59,808 nucleotides of DNA, taken from Microbacteriaceae bacterium (GTDB lineage Bacteria > Actinomycetota > Actinomycetes > Actinomycetales > Microbacteriaceae). A model generated the notes under the pieces. The model worked only from the letters and a program-made list of their open reading frames with translations, was not told where the DNA came from and did no database searches. Shown here piece after piece: positions 1 through 9,079 of this stretch (position 1 is the stretch's first letter; each line of letters begins with the position of its first letter). The position numbers and the translations under genes are program-made. The DNA is taken from contig RDDZ01000056.1 in the NCBI GenBank assembly GCA_003852775.1, positions 1 to 59,808 of the forward strand, read 5' to 3'.

Positions 1-1
1 C

Positions 2-841
2 TCCGCCCTGCCGAGCGTCGCGCGCGCCGTGCGGGTGCGGATCGTCGCGCTCGCGGGGGTGCTCGCCCTCGCGGTCGTGGCGCTCGCGGGCTCCGCCGTG
101 GTGGCGGCGCGCCCGATGGCGGAGCGGGTCATCCAGCCGGAGACCCGCAGCCGGGACGTCATGCTGTGCCTCGACGTCTCGGGCTCGATGACCGACGTCG
201 ACGCCGAGGTGCTCGAGCTGTTCTCGCGCCTCGCGGAGGACTTCGAGGGCGAGCGCGTGGGACTCACGATCTTCAACAGCTCGCCCGTGCAGGTGTTCCC
301 GCTCACCGACGACTACGCGTTCGTGCGCGAGCACCTCGACAGCATCCGCGCGAGCTTCGACTACATCGAGGACGTGCCCGAGTTCTGGGTCGGCACCCTG
401 AACGGTCCCGGGGCCTCGCTCGTGGGCGACGGGCTCGCCGCGTGCGCACTCGGTTTCGACAACCCCGATCAGGAGCGCTCCCGCTCGATCATCCTCGCGA
501 CCGACAACGAGGTGAACGGCGCCGAGACGGTCACCCTCGAGGAGGCGGGCGCCTACGCGGCGTCGCTCGGCGTGCGCGTGTACGCGATCGACCCCGTGAC
601 GGAGGGCTCGGAGACCGGCGCGGCGCTGAAGGCGATGGCCGAGGGGACGGGAGGCCGCTACTACGGCCTGCACGACACGACGACCGTCGCCGGCATCGTC
701 GAGGAGGTGCACGCGCAGGACGCCGCCGTGCTGCGCGGGCAGCCGCGCATCGTCAAGGTCGACGCACCGGGCGCCTGGCCCGTCGTCATCGCGGTCGCGG
801 CCTTCGCGCTCGTGCTCGTCGGTTGGAGGATGCGCGTATGA
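2..841 (+). CDS. VWA domain protein, BatA/BatB-like (5' end outside window)
   Basis: Membrane-anchored von Willebrand factor A protein. The frame is open to the left edge; a GTG at 29 is possible but lies inside what looks like the basic linker before a hydrophobic segment, so I treat the gene as 5'-truncated by the window. A canonical MIDAS motif (DVSGSM) follows, and a C-terminal transmembrane helix ends the protein. The stop overlaps the next start (ATGA). Two VWA proteins followed by a TPR protein resemble the Bat (BatA-BatB-BatC) arrangement that usually follows MoxR and DUF58 genes, which would lie upstream. Metal-dependent ligand binding at the outer membrane face is inferred; the substrate is unknown. 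Confidence 0.85.
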   Translation, partial: SALPSVARAVRVRIVALAGVLALAVVALAGSAVVAARPMAERVIQPETRSRDVMLCLDVSGSMTDVDAEVLELFSRLAEDFEGERVGLTIFNSSPVQVFPLTDDYAFVREHLDSIRASFDYIEDVPEFWVGTLNGPGASLVGDGLAACALGFDNPDQERSRSIILATDNEVNGAETVTLEEAGAYAASLGVRVYAIDPVTEGSETGAALKAMAEGTGGRYYGLHDTTTVAGIVEEVHAQDAAVLRGQPRIVKVDAPGAWPVVIAVAAFALVLVGWRMRV

Positions 842-1827
842 CCTTCCAGCCCGTCATCCCCGCCGCGATCGTGGTGCTCGTCGTGCTCGCGTTCGTCGCG
901 CTCGCGGTGTGGTCGCTCGTCCGTCGAGCGGATGCGCGCCCGGTGTGGGCCGTGCGGCTCGCCCTCGTCGTCGCGTGCGGCGCGCTGCTGCTGCGCCCCG
1001 GCATCCCGGGGACGTCCGAGACCCTCGCGACCGACGTCGACATCCTGCTCGTGGTGGACACGACCGCGAGCATCGTCGCCGAGGACTGGGACGGCGACCG
1101 CCCGCGCATCGAGGGTGTGCGCGCGGATGTGCAGCGCATCGTGACGCAGTACCCCGGCGCGCGCTTCGGCCTCATCACCTTCGACTCGGACGCCGTCACC
1201 CGCGTGCCCCTCACGACCGACACGACGGCCCTCATGACCTCGCTCTCGGTGCTCCGGCCGGAGGTGACCGCGAACTCGGAGGGCAGCTCGGTCGGCGCGG
1301 CCGCCTCGCTGCTCGCCGAGACGCTGCGGAACGCCGCAGCCGTCTCGCCCGAGCGCGCCCGGATGGTGTTCTACTTCGGGGACGGCGAGCAGACGTCGAC
1401 CGGTCAGCCGGAGTCGTTCGCCGGCAGCGCGTCGGAGGTCTCGGGCGGGCTCGTGCTGGGCTACGGCACCTCGGAGGGCGGGCCGATGCGCTCGACCTCG
1501 GCGGGGATCGACGGCCCCGGCTCGTACATCGAGTACGAGGGGGAGCGTGCCCTCTCGGTCATCGACCCCGAGAACCTCGAGCGCATCGCCGACCAGCTCG
1601 GCGTGGCCTACCTCGAGCGCTCGGCCGGCGCGCGCCTCGAGCTCCCGCCCGCGCCCGCGACGGCGACGACCGCGCAGGGGAGCACGGAGACCGTCGTCGA
1701 CCTCACGTGGATCGTCGCGCTCGTCGCGGCGGCCCTGCTCGCCCTCGAGCTCGCGCGCGTGACGGCGCACCTGACGCGGGCCGCGGGCGTGAGCCGCGTC
1801 CGCGCGGAAGGGGGTGGCGCCTCGTGA
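838..1827 (+). CDS. VWA domain membrane protein, second of the pair
   Basis: Second von Willebrand A protein of the operon, 329 residues. Start chosen at the ATG overlapping the previous stop (ATGA), which gives an N-terminal hydrophobic helix (about 10-28), a second helix (about 38-52), the VWA domain (about 66-270) and a C-terminal helix (about 288-306). The MIDAS motif is D74-T-T-A-S78 rather than D-x-S-x-S: Thr replaces the first Ser, which could still ligate metal. It probably pairs with the upstream VWA protein. The downstream gene begins at an overlapping GTGA, so translation is probably coupled. Confidence 0.85.
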   Translation: MTFQPVIPAAIVVLVVLAFVALAVWSLVRRADARPVWAVRLALVVACGALLLRPGIPGTSETLATDVDILLVVDTTASIVAEDWDGDRPRIEGVRADVQRIVTQYPGARFGLITFDSDAVTRVPLTTDTTALMTSLSVLRPEVTANSEGSSVGAAASLLAETLRNAAAVSPERARMVFYFGDGEQTSTGQPESFAGSASEVSGGLVLGYGTSEGGPMRSTSAGIDGPGSYIEYEGERALSVIDPENLERIADQLGVAYLERSAGARLELPPAPATATTAQGSTETVVDLTWIVALVAAALLALELARVTAHLTRAAGVSRVRAEGGGAS

Positions 1828-2570
1828 CCGACCCCGCCGCGCTCGTGCACGCGAACCGCCGTCGTCTGCGGTTGCGCCGCATCCTGCTGCTCGCGTCGAC
1901 GCCCCTGCTGCTCGTCGCATTGCTGTTCTGCGCCAAGGTGCTCAGCATGTACGCGTTCGCGCACCAGGCGATCGCCGCGAACGCGACGGGCGACCACGCG
2001 GGCACCGTCCAGGCGGCGCGCGGCCAGGAGGTGGTCAACATCTTCGAGCCCTGGAAGGCGCCCTATAACGCGGGCGTCGGCCTCGCCGAGCAGGACGACC
2101 TGGACGGCGCCCGCGCCGAGTTCGAGGAGGCGCTCACGCTCGCGCGCGGACTCGAGGAGTGCGCGATCCGCGTGAACCTCTCGATCGTGCTCGAGCGGAT
2201 CGGCGACCGCGCCCTCCGCGAGGGCGACGGCGCCGCGGCGTCGCGGGCGTGGCAGGAGGCGCTCACGGTGTCGGAGGACGCCCCGGCCGAGTGCGACTCG
2301 GAGGAGGCGCAGCAGAACTCGCCCGACCCGGAACGCGACCTCGAGGAGACGCTCGACGAGCAGCAGCAGCGCCTGCGCGAGAAGCTCGAGGACAGCACCT
2401 CGCCCGACGAGCCGGACGACTCCGACGATCCGCAGGAGCAGCAGACACCCGACGGCGACAAGCTCGACGACATCAGGGAGCAGCTCGAGCAGGGTCAGCA
2501 GGAGCGCGACCAGCGGGACCAGCGGAACGAGGGCGACGGCGGCGGCTGGGGGACGGATCGACCATGGTGA
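1824..2570 (+). CDS. TPR-like protein with acidic Gln-rich tail, BatC-like
   Basis: 248 residues, starting at a GTG overlapping the preceding stop. A basic N-terminus (residues 8-20) precedes one transmembrane helix (about 22-40). Residues 60-155 are helical and read like one or two tetratricopeptide units ('YNAGVGL', 'ARAEFEEALTLA', 'ASRAWQEALTVS'). The last 90 residues are extremely rich in Asp, Glu and Gln and look disordered or coiled-coil. A TPR protein with a charged tail directly after two VWA proteins is the BatC layout. It may scaffold the VWA partners; this is inference from order and composition. Confidence 0.75.
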   Translation: MTDPAALVHANRRRLRLRRILLLASTPLLLVALLFCAKVLSMYAFAHQAIAANATGDHAGTVQAARGQEVVNIFEPWKAPYNAGVGLAEQDDLDGARAEFEEALTLARGLEECAIRVNLSIVLERIGDRALREGDGAAASRAWQEALTVSEDAPAECDSEEAQQNSPDPERDLEETLDEQQQRLREKLEDSTSPDEPDDSDDPQEQQTPDGDKLDDIREQLEQGQQERDQRDQRNEGDGGGWGTDRPW

Positions 2571-3631
2571 GGTCTCACGAACGTGCGCAGTACATCGGCG
2601 GCTCGGAGGGTGCGCCGCCGCCTCCGCCGCCGGGCGGTTACCGCGCCGCCCAGCGGGTGGTCGCTCCCGCGTCGGCGCCGCCCGCCGGCGCGGCGCCGCG
2701 CCCGCGCCCGAGCGCGCTCGGCTGGACGGTGCTCGGCGCCTCCGTCCTGTTCGCCCTCGTGCTGCTCATCATGTGGGCGGCGGGGGCGACGGCGGCCATC
2801 TACGGTCTGCTCATGCTCGCGCTGCAGCTCGCGCTCGTCGTGGCGATCGTCGCCGCGCTCGTGAACGCGCGCGCCCGCGCGCTCGGCGCGATCGCGCTCG
2901 CCGTGGCGCTCGTCGTCAACGTCGGCACGATCGGCGCGGCGAGCGCCCTGCGGCCGGGGTCGTCGCAGGCGGTCGGCGCCGATCCCGAGGACGAGTACTG
3001 GGCGGCCTACCCGGGCATCAAGGGCCAGAGCGAGAGCGAGATCCTCGCGCGCATCTCGCTCGAGGAGGCGCGCGCGATGGCCGAGGAGGTCATGGCCGAG
3101 GTGCGGAGGCGGCTCACGGCGGAGTTCGGCTTCTCGTGGGTCGAGGGGGCGGCGGAGAGCACGCGCGCCGAGCGGAACGGCTACGGCGGCGAGTCGATGC
3201 TCGTCTCGTTCAGCTCGACGACGTGGTCGACGACGCAGCCGCTGCGCGACCACGAGCTCAAGCTCGCGGCGATGCAGCTCATCGAGGAGGTCATCGTCGT
3301 GTACGGCTTCTATCCGCTCATCCCGCTCAACGACCCCGCGACGGGCTTCGACCCCGCCTACCTGGAGCGGTTCTACGGCAGCGCCGACCCGCGCACGCAG
3401 ACCGACTGGGAGTGGTACAGCGACGACTACCCGGGGCCGATGCGGTTCTACGCGAACATCACCGACCTCACCCACGATCCGGACGGCAGCCGTCGTGCGG
3501 CGCGCGAGGCGGTCGTGGCGGGAACCGACGAGCCCGTCGAGGGACTGCGCCTGGGCTTCCTCGTGCCCGAGGTGCTCAGCGAGGCGGATATCGACGAGTT
3601 CCGCACGCGGATGGACGACTACCCGTACTGA
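2564..3631 (+). CDS. hypothetical membrane protein, last gene of the Bat-like operon
   Basis: 355 residues, ATG at 2564, overlapping the previous gene by seven bases. A proline-rich cytoplasmic N-terminus (poly-Pro at about 18-23) precedes three hydrophobic segments (about 50-72, 76-96, 103-122). The remaining 230 residues are a soluble domain with 'ISLEEARAMAEEVMAEVRRR' and several Trp/Tyr-rich stretches. I do not recognise a family. The overlap with the VWA/TPR genes suggests a shared transcript and a linked role at the membrane. Confidence 0.7.
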   Translation: MVRSHERAQYIGGSEGAPPPPPPGGYRAAQRVVAPASAPPAGAAPRPRPSALGWTVLGASVLFALVLLIMWAAGATAAIYGLLMLALQLALVVAIVAALVNARARALGAIALAVALVVNVGTIGAASALRPGSSQAVGADPEDEYWAAYPGIKGQSESEILARISLEEARAMAEEVMAEVRRRLTAEFGFSWVEGAAESTRAERNGYGGESMLVSFSSTTWSTTQPLRDHELKLAAMQLIEEVIVVYGFYPLIPLNDPATGFDPAYLERFYGSADPRTQTDWEWYSDDYPGPMRFYANITDLTHDPDGSRRAAREAVVAGTDEPVEGLRLGFLVPEVLSEADIDEFRTRMDDYPY

Positions 3632-3702
3632 CGCCGGGCACGCCCCAGCCCGGGCCCCCGCTCAGGCTCTGCGGACGTGACGCAGCGGAGGGGAGGGTTC
3701 GG

Positions 3703-3951
3703 TCAGCTGGCGCGGCGGGCGCGAGCGGCGCGGCGCTTGAGGGCGCGACGCTCGTCCTCGCTGAGGCCGCCCCACACGCCCGAGTCCTGGTTGGTCTCGA
3801 GGGCGTACTGGAGGCACTGCTCCGACACGGTGCACCGACCGCACACGGCCTTGGCCTTCTCGATCTGGTCGACGGCGGGTCCCGTGTTGCCGACCGGGAA
3901 GAAGAGCTCCGGGTCGACGGTGAGGCAGGCGGCCTTGTCGCGCCAGTCCAT
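3703..3951 (-). CDS. whiB1: WhiB1-type iron-sulfur transcription factor
   Basis: 82-residue Wbl protein. Cysteines fall at 9, 37, 40 and 46 (C-x27-C-x2-C-x5-C), the positions known for mycobacterial WhiB1, and should bind an NO-sensitive [4Fe-4S] cluster. 'DPELFFPVGN' and the turn 'GVWGGLSEDERR' match WhiB1 closely, and a basic C-terminal tail follows for DNA contact. I chose the internal ATG at 3951, preceded by GGAG with about 9 bases of spacing, over an upstream ATG that would add 12 residues (Gln/His-rich) and has no ribosome site. WhiB1 is essential and binds the primary sigma factor in relatives. Confidence 0.93.
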   Translation of the reverse strand: MDWRDKAACLTVDPELFFPVGNTGPAVDQIEKAKAVCGRCTVSEQCLQYALETNQDSGVWGGLSEDERRALKRRAARARRAS

Positions 3952-4152
3952 GGTGAGGTGCTCCGTTTCGTGTTGCTGTTGACGCATTCCGCGGAACGGC
4001 TACCCGTTTCCGCGCATGGCTGAAGAGGGTTCGAATGTGGCGGGGGATTAGTCGATTCGAACGCACTCACCACGTCGTGAGCGTCACATCAACCGTCAAC
4101 ACTGTTTCATACTTGTAACGTCTTATCAATAGTCTCCGGTTGGGATCTCGCT

Positions 4153-4551
4153 GTGAAAAACCCCGCTCGTCCGCCCGTTTTCTGGGGGCTTGCGGTGATG
4201 CTCGGGATCGAGCTCGCAGCGGTCACCGTCGTCGCGATCGTCCTGCTCGTCGACCTCGTCGCCCTCGAGCCGGCGTCGCTCGCGACGGCCCTCGCGCTCA
4301 CCGTGCTCGTGCTCATCGCGGTGGCCTGGATGGCGGCCACGCTCGTCGGCCTGTTCCGCGGTCAGGCGTGGGTGCGGGCGTCGGCGATCGTGTGGCAGGT
4401 GCTCCAGTTCGCGATCGGGCTGGGCGCGCTCCAGGGCAGCTTCGCGCAGCCCGCGTGGGGCTGGCCGATCCTCATCGTCGCGATGCTGACGTTCGCGCTG
4501 CTGTTCCTGCCGTCGGTCGTGCGCGGCACGCAGGATCGTCGCCGCGGCTAG
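4153..4551 (+). CDS. small four-helix membrane protein
   Basis: 132 residues starting with GTG. About four hydrophobic segments (roughly 9-33, 40-64, 78-96 and 100-120) with short loops and a basic C-terminus. No catalytic motif is visible and I recognise no named family; proteins of this size and layout are common and uncharacterised in Microbacteriaceae. Its 3' end overlaps the convergent LysR gene by 4 bases. The upstream 200 bases are shared with divergent whiB1 and are clearly lower in GC than the surroundings. Confidence 0.7.
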   Translation: MKNPARPPVFWGLAVMLGIELAAVTVVAIVLLVDLVALEPASLATALALTVLVLIAVAWMAATLVGLFRGQAWVRASAIVWQVLQFAIGLGALQGSFAQPAWGWPILIVAMLTFALLFLPSVVRGTQDRRRG

Positions 4552-5438
4552 CCCGCCGCGCGTTCGAGCGCGTCCCGGAAGGCGACGACGGCGGGGTGCC
4601 CCGCCATCGCGTGCCGCGTCGACGTGAACACCGTGCGCCGCGGGTCGCCGGGGAGCGGCACGAGCTCGACGCTCGGCTCCGCGCCCTGCCAGATGAGGTC
4701 GGGCAGCAGCGCCACGGCATGCCCGGTCTGGATGAGCCGCACGTGGGCCTGCAAGTCGGCCGTCTCGAAGCGGACGTGCGGTTCGAACCCTGCTCGACGG
4801 CAGGCCTGCTCGGCCCAGTGCCGCGACGCCGCGCCGTGGGGTTCCATGACCCAGGGGGCGTCGCGCGCATCCCGGATGTCGTGGATCGCGAAGCGGCCCG
4901 CCCTCCCGGGCGGCACCGCGAGGCGGATGGCATCGGTCGTGAGCGGGCGGCGGTCGAGGCCGGCGAGCGGCGGTGCCGCATGGCCGGGGTACTCCTCGGC
5001 GATGACGAGGTCGAAGTCGCGCGCGTAGGTCTCGTGGAGGGCGGTCTCGGGCTCTCGCTGCGTGACGATCGCCGTGAGGGCAGGGTGCTCGCGCTCGAGC
5101 ACGTCGAGCGCGGCAGGAAGGAGCGCGAGCGCGGCCGACTGGAACATCGCGACCCGGACGACGCCGGTCGCCTGCTCGAGCGACGCGGCGAGCTCGGTGT
5201 CGGCGCGCTCGAGCGCGGCGAGGATCTGCTCGGTGTGCTCGACGAGGATCTCGGCCTGCGGGGTGAGCTGGAGCCGTCGTCCGGCCTTCCGCAGGAGCGG
5301 GGCGCCCGCCTCGCGCTCGAGCTGGGCGAGCTGCTGCGACACGGCCGACGGGGTCTGGTGCAGGGCCGCGGCGACGGCCGCGATCGTGCCGCGCAGCGCG
5401 AGCTCCCGGAGGAGGGCGAGGCGGCGCACGTCGAGCAT
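4548..5438 (-). CDS. LysR-type regulator, probable regulator of putA
   Basis: 296 residues. An N-terminal winged HTH (about 1-60, with 'HQTPSAVSQQLAQLERE' as the recognition region) is followed by a LysR substrate-binding domain (about 90-290). ATG at 5438 chosen; an in-frame TTG 12 bases upstream also lacks a ribosome site. It is divergent from putA with about 95 bases between starts, the usual LysR-target geometry, so it probably controls proline catabolism. The effector (proline or a metabolite) is inferred only from position. Confidence 0.85.
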   Translation of the reverse strand: MLDVRRLALLRELALRGTIAAVAAALHQTPSAVSQQLAQLEREAGAPLLRKAGRRLQLTPQAEILVEHTEQILAALERADTELAASLEQATGVVRVAMFQSAALALLPAALDVLEREHPALTAIVTQREPETALHETYARDFDLVIAEEYPGHAAPPLAGLDRRPLTTDAIRLAVPPGRAGRFAIHDIRDARDAPWVMEPHGAASRHWAEQACRRAGFEPHVRFETADLQAHVRLIQTGHAVALLPDLIWQGAEPSVELVPLPGDPRRTVFTSTRHAMAGHPAVVAFRDALERAAG

Positions 5439-5532
5439 GCGGACAGTCAATCAGAAGGTTAAGCAAGACTGACGAATACCGCGAAGAAGACATTGCTGTT
5501 GCTTATGGGATCCCGGCGCGCACACTGGTCGC

Positions 5533-8500
5533 GTGACCCCGCCGAAGCGATCCACCGCATCCCTCGCCCCTGCGTCCGCCGGCTCCCCGCCGGGTGATCG
5601 CGATGGGGTGGCGGATGCCGTGGTCGCCCAGGTGCTGCGCTGGCTCGCGGAGGCCGAGCGCCTGCCCGTCGACCCCTCCGCCGAGCGGCTCGCGGGGCTG
5701 CTGCGCGACCCCGACGGGCTCGCGTTCGCGGTCGGGTTCGTCGACGGCGTCATCCGCCCCGAGGACGCGCACGTCGCCGCCCGGGCCCTCACGCGACTCG
5801 CGCGTCGCCCGCCCCGGTTCCTCGCCTGGCCGCTGCGCGCCGCGCTCCGCGTCGGCGGGATCGTCGCGCCGCTCTTGCCGGGCGTCGTCGTGCCGGTCGC
5901 GCGCGCGGTGCTGCGCCGCATGGTCGCCCACCTCGTGATCGACGCCGACGACCCGCGGCTCGGCCGGGCGCTCCGCCGCATCCGGGAACGCGGAGCGCGG
6001 CCCAACGTCAACCTGCTCGGCGAAGCCGTGCTCGGCGCCCGCGAGGCCGCCCGGCGGCTCGAGGGCACGCGCCGCCTCCTCGCGCGCGACGACGTCGACT
6101 ACGTGTCGATCAAGGTCTCGGCCACCGTCGCGCCCCACTCGCCGTGGGCGTTCGACGAGGCCGTCGACGACATCGTGCACGCGCTCACGCCCCTCTATCG
6201 GGACGCGGCCGCGGCCTCCCCGCCGAAGTTCGTGAACCTCGACATGGAGGAGTACAAGGACCTCGACCTCACGATCGCGGTGTTCCAGCGGATCCTCGAC
6301 GAGCCCGGACTGCGCGGCCTCGAGGCGGGCATCGTGCTGCAGGCCTACCTGCCCGACGCGCTCGGCGCGTACCTGCGCCTGCGCGACTGGGCCCGGGAGC
6401 GCCGGGCCGCGGGCGGCGCCGGCATCAAGGTGCGGCTCGTGAAGGGCGCGAACCTGCCCATGGAGCGCGTCGACGCCTCGGTGCACGACTGGCCGCTCGC
6501 GACGTGGTACACCAAGCAGGAGACCGACACCAACTACAAGCGCGTGCTCGACGTGGCTCTCCGCCCCGAGAACACGGCCCACGTGCGCCTCGGCGTCGCG
6601 GGCCACAACCTCTTCGACCTCGCCTACGCGCGGCTCCTCGCCGCCGAGCGCGGGGTGGCGGATGCCGTGGAGATCGAGATGCTGCTCGGCATGGCGCCCG
6701 CGCAGGCGGAGGCCGTGCGTCGCGACGTCGGTGGGCTCCTGCTTTACACACCCGTCGTCGCCTCCTCCGACTTCGACGCCGCGATCGCCTACCTCATCCG
6801 CCGGCTCGAGGAGGGCGCGGCGAGCGAGAACTTCATGTCGGCCGTGTTCGAGCTCCAGAGCTCCGAGCAGCTCTTCGCCCGCGAGCGCGACCGCTTCCTC
6901 GCCTCGCTCGCGGAGGTCGATCGCTCCGTGCCCGCGCCGCACCGCGTGCAGGACCGCACGCAGCCCCCCGCACCGGCGCCCGGCGCGGGGGAGGGCTTCC
7001 GCAACGCGCCCGACACCGATCCCGCCGTCGCCGCCAACCGGGCGTGGGCGCGCGCGGCGCTCGCGCGCAGCCGCACGACGCGGCTCGGCGAGCAGACCGT
7101 CGCGGCCTCGCGGATCCCGGATGCGGCGGGCGTCGACCGCGTGCTCCAGGTCGCCGTCGCCGCATCCGGGCCGTGGGCCGCGCGGGGCGCCCCAGGTCGT
7201 GCCGCGATCCTGCACCGGGCGGGCGAGCTGCTTGAGGCCCGTCGCGGCGAGCTCGTCGAGATCATGGCGGCCGAGGCGGGCAAGACCGTCGACCAGTCGG
7301 ACCCCGAGGTCTCGGAGGTCGTGGACTTCGCGCACTACTACGCCGAGCAGGCGCTCGGCCTCGAGCGGCTCGACGGGGCGCGCTACGCGCCGCGGCGGGT
7401 GACGCTCGTCGTGCCGCCGTGGAACTTCCCCCTCGCGATCCCGGGCGGCGGGGCGCTCGCGGCGCTCGCGTCCGGATCGGCCGTCGTCTTCAAGCCCGCG
7501 CGTCGCACGGCCCGGACGGCCGCCGTGCTCGCCGAGACGCTGTGGGAGGCCGGGGTGCCGCGCGAGGCGCTGCAGTTCGTCGTGCTCGGCGACGCGGCGC
7601 TCGGCGAGACGCTCGTGGCCGACGAGCGCGTCGACCAGGTGATCCTCACGGGCGGCTACGAGACGGCCGAGCGATTCCGCTCGTTCCGCCCCGAGCTCCG
7701 CCTGCTCGCCGAGACGAGCGGCAAGAACGCGATCGTCGTCACGCCCTCGGCCGACCTCGACCTCGCGGTGCGCGACGTCGCGTACTCGGCCTTCGGGCAC
7801 GCGGGGCAGAAGTGCTCGGCGGCGTCGCTCGTCATCCTCGTCGGCTCGGTCGCGCGCTCGCGGCGGTTCCGCGAGCAGCTGCTCGACGCCGTGCGGTCGA
7901 TGCCCGTCGGCGAGGCGTGGGATCCGGCGACCCGCATGGGCCCGCTCATCGCGCCCGCCGACGGCAAGCTGCTCGACGCCCTCACGCGCCTCGCGCCGGG
8001 GGAGAGCTGGCTGCTCGAACCGCGCCGCCTCGACGCGGAGGGGCGCGTCTGGAGCCCCGGCATCAAGACGGGCGTCGCGCCGGGCTCCGCGTTCCACCGC
8101 ACCGAGTACTTCGGTCCCGTGCTCGGCATCATGCACGCCGCGACGCTCGACGAGGCGATCGAGCTGCAGAACACCGTCGACTACGGGCTCACGGCCGGCC
8201 TCCACTCGCTCGACGCCGACGAGGTCGCGCGCTGGATCGATCACGTCGAGGCGGGCAACCTCTACGTCAACTGCGGCACGACGGGTGCGATCGTGCAACG
8301 GCAGCCGTTCGGCGGCTGGAAGCGCTCGGTCGTCGGCGCGGGGGCGAAGGCGGGCGGCCCGAACTACCTGCTCGGCCTCGGCCGCGTCGAGCCCGCGCCC
8401 GCGGCGGTCGAGCCGGGTGCCGCCGATCCCGTGACCGAGCGGCTCATCGCCGTGTTCGGCGCCCGCGGCGACGGGGCCCGGCGGATGCTGCTGCGCGCCG

Positions 8501-9009
8501 CCGCGAGCGACCGCCGCGCGTGGGAGGCAGAGTTCGGCGTCGTGCACGACGTCACGGGACTCGCCGCCGAGCGCAACGCGTTCCGGTACCGGACGCTCCC
8601 CGTGCTCGTGCGGGCGGAGGCCGCGGCCGACCCCGTCGAGGTCGCGCGCGTCGTGCTCGCGGGGCTGCGGGCGGGCGCACCCCTCACGCTCTCGACGGAT
8701 GCCGCGCTCACCCCCGCGGAGCTCGATGCGCTCCGGGCGGTCGGCGTCGACGTCCGCCTCGAGGGGGCCGAGGACTGGCGGCGCACCGCGGCGGTGCTAC
8801 GCGACGCGCGCATCCGACTCGTCGGCGGCGGCGGCGCCGAGCTGCTGCGCGCCCTCGGCGGCCGACCGGACGTGACCGTGTACGAGGGCGCCGTGACCGA
8901 GAGCGGCCGCGTCGAGCTGCTCGCGTTCCTGCGCGAGCAGGCGGTGTCGATCACGGCCCACCGCTTCGGCACTCCGAGCCCGATCGTCGAGGCCCTGCCG
9001 CTCGGCTGA
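5533..9009 (+). CDS. putA: bifunctional proline dehydrogenase / P5C dehydrogenase
   Basis: 1158 residues; GTG start. Oxidises proline to pyrroline-5-carboxylate (FAD) and then to glutamate (NAD+). The proline dehydrogenase barrel occupies about residues 80-460 ('RLVKGANLPMERVDAS', 'EMLLGMAPAQAEA', 'YLIRRLEEGAASENFM'). The aldehyde dehydrogenase part spans about 490-950, with general base Glu727 ('LLAETSGKN') and catalytic Cys761 ('GHAGQKCSAAS'). The last 200 residues resemble the C-terminal ALDH-like domain of long PutA proteins ('YEGAVTESGRVELL'). No ribbon-helix-helix DNA-binding domain is present, so control probably comes from the divergent LysR protein. A hairpin terminator follows. Confidence 0.95.
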   Translation: MTPPKRSTASLAPASAGSPPGDRDGVADAVVAQVLRWLAEAERLPVDPSAERLAGLLRDPDGLAFAVGFVDGVIRPEDAHVAARALTRLARRPPRFLAWPLRAALRVGGIVAPLLPGVVVPVARAVLRRMVAHLVIDADDPRLGRALRRIRERGARPNVNLLGEAVLGAREAARRLEGTRRLLARDDVDYVSIKVSATVAPHSPWAFDEAVDDIVHALTPLYRDAAAASPPKFVNLDMEEYKDLDLTIAVFQRILDEPGLRGLEAGIVLQAYLPDALGAYLRLRDWARERRAAGGAGIKVRLVKGANLPMERVDASVHDWPLATWYTKQETDTNYKRVLDVALRPENTAHVRLGVAGHNLFDLAYARLLAAERGVADAVEIEMLLGMAPAQAEAVRRDVGGLLLYTPVVASSDFDAAIAYLIRRLEEGAASENFMSAVFELQSSEQLFARERDRFLASLAEVDRSVPAPHRVQDRTQPPAPAPGAGEGFRNAPDTDPAVAANRAWARAALARSRTTRLGEQTVAASRIPDAAGVDRVLQVAVAASGPWAARGAPGRAAILHRAGELLEARRGELVEIMAAEAGKTVDQSDPEVSEVVDFAHYYAEQALGLERLDGARYAPRRVTLVVPPWNFPLAIPGGGALAALASGSAVVFKPARRTARTAAVLAETLWEAGVPREALQFVVLGDAALGETLVADERVDQVILTGGYETAERFRSFRPELRLLAETSGKNAIVVTPSADLDLAVRDVAYSAFGHAGQKCSAASLVILVGSVARSRRFREQLLDAVRSMPVGEAWDPATRMGPLIAPADGKLLDALTRLAPGESWLLEPRRLDAEGRVWSPGIKTGVAPGSAFHRTEYFGPVLGIMHAATLDEAIELQNTVDYGLTAGLHSLDADEVARWIDHVEAGNLYVNCGTTGAIVQRQPFGGWKRSVVGAGAKAGGPNYLLGLGRVEPAPAAVEPGAADPVTERLIAVFGARGDGARRMLLRAAASDRRAWEAEFGVVHDVTGLAAERNAFRYRTLPVLVRAEAAADPVEVARVVLAGLRAGAPLTLSTDAALTPAELDALRAVGVDVRLEGAEDWRRTAAVLRDARIRLVGGGGAELLRALGGRPDVTVYEGAVTESGRVELLAFLREQAVSITAHRFGTPSPIVEALPLG

Positions 9010-9046
9010 GCAGGCGGCAGCATTCCGGTCTCGCCGCGTCTCCCCG

Positions 9047-9065
9047 CCGGCGCCTGGTGCGCCGG
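9047..9065. terminator. hairpin between convergent putA and regulator gene
   Basis: Inverted repeat CCGGCGC-ctggt-GCGCCGG, a 7-bp perfect stem with a 5-base loop, in the 70-base gap between convergent genes. No U-tract follows, as is common in high-GC actinobacteria. Bidirectional use is inferred. Confidence 0.55.
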
Positions 9066-9079
9066 TTCGGATGCGAGGC

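Noticed and set aside
4030-4061. Two TTCGAA palindromes in the whiB1 upstream region as a LexA (SOS) box
   Set aside because: The actinobacterial box needs TCGAAC-4 nt-GTTCGA. The two sites are 26 bp apart and neither half is complete.
4062-4080. CTCAC-cacgtc-GTGAG as an operator for whiB1
   Set aside because: Five-base arms are expected by chance and no known WhiB1 regulator site matches.
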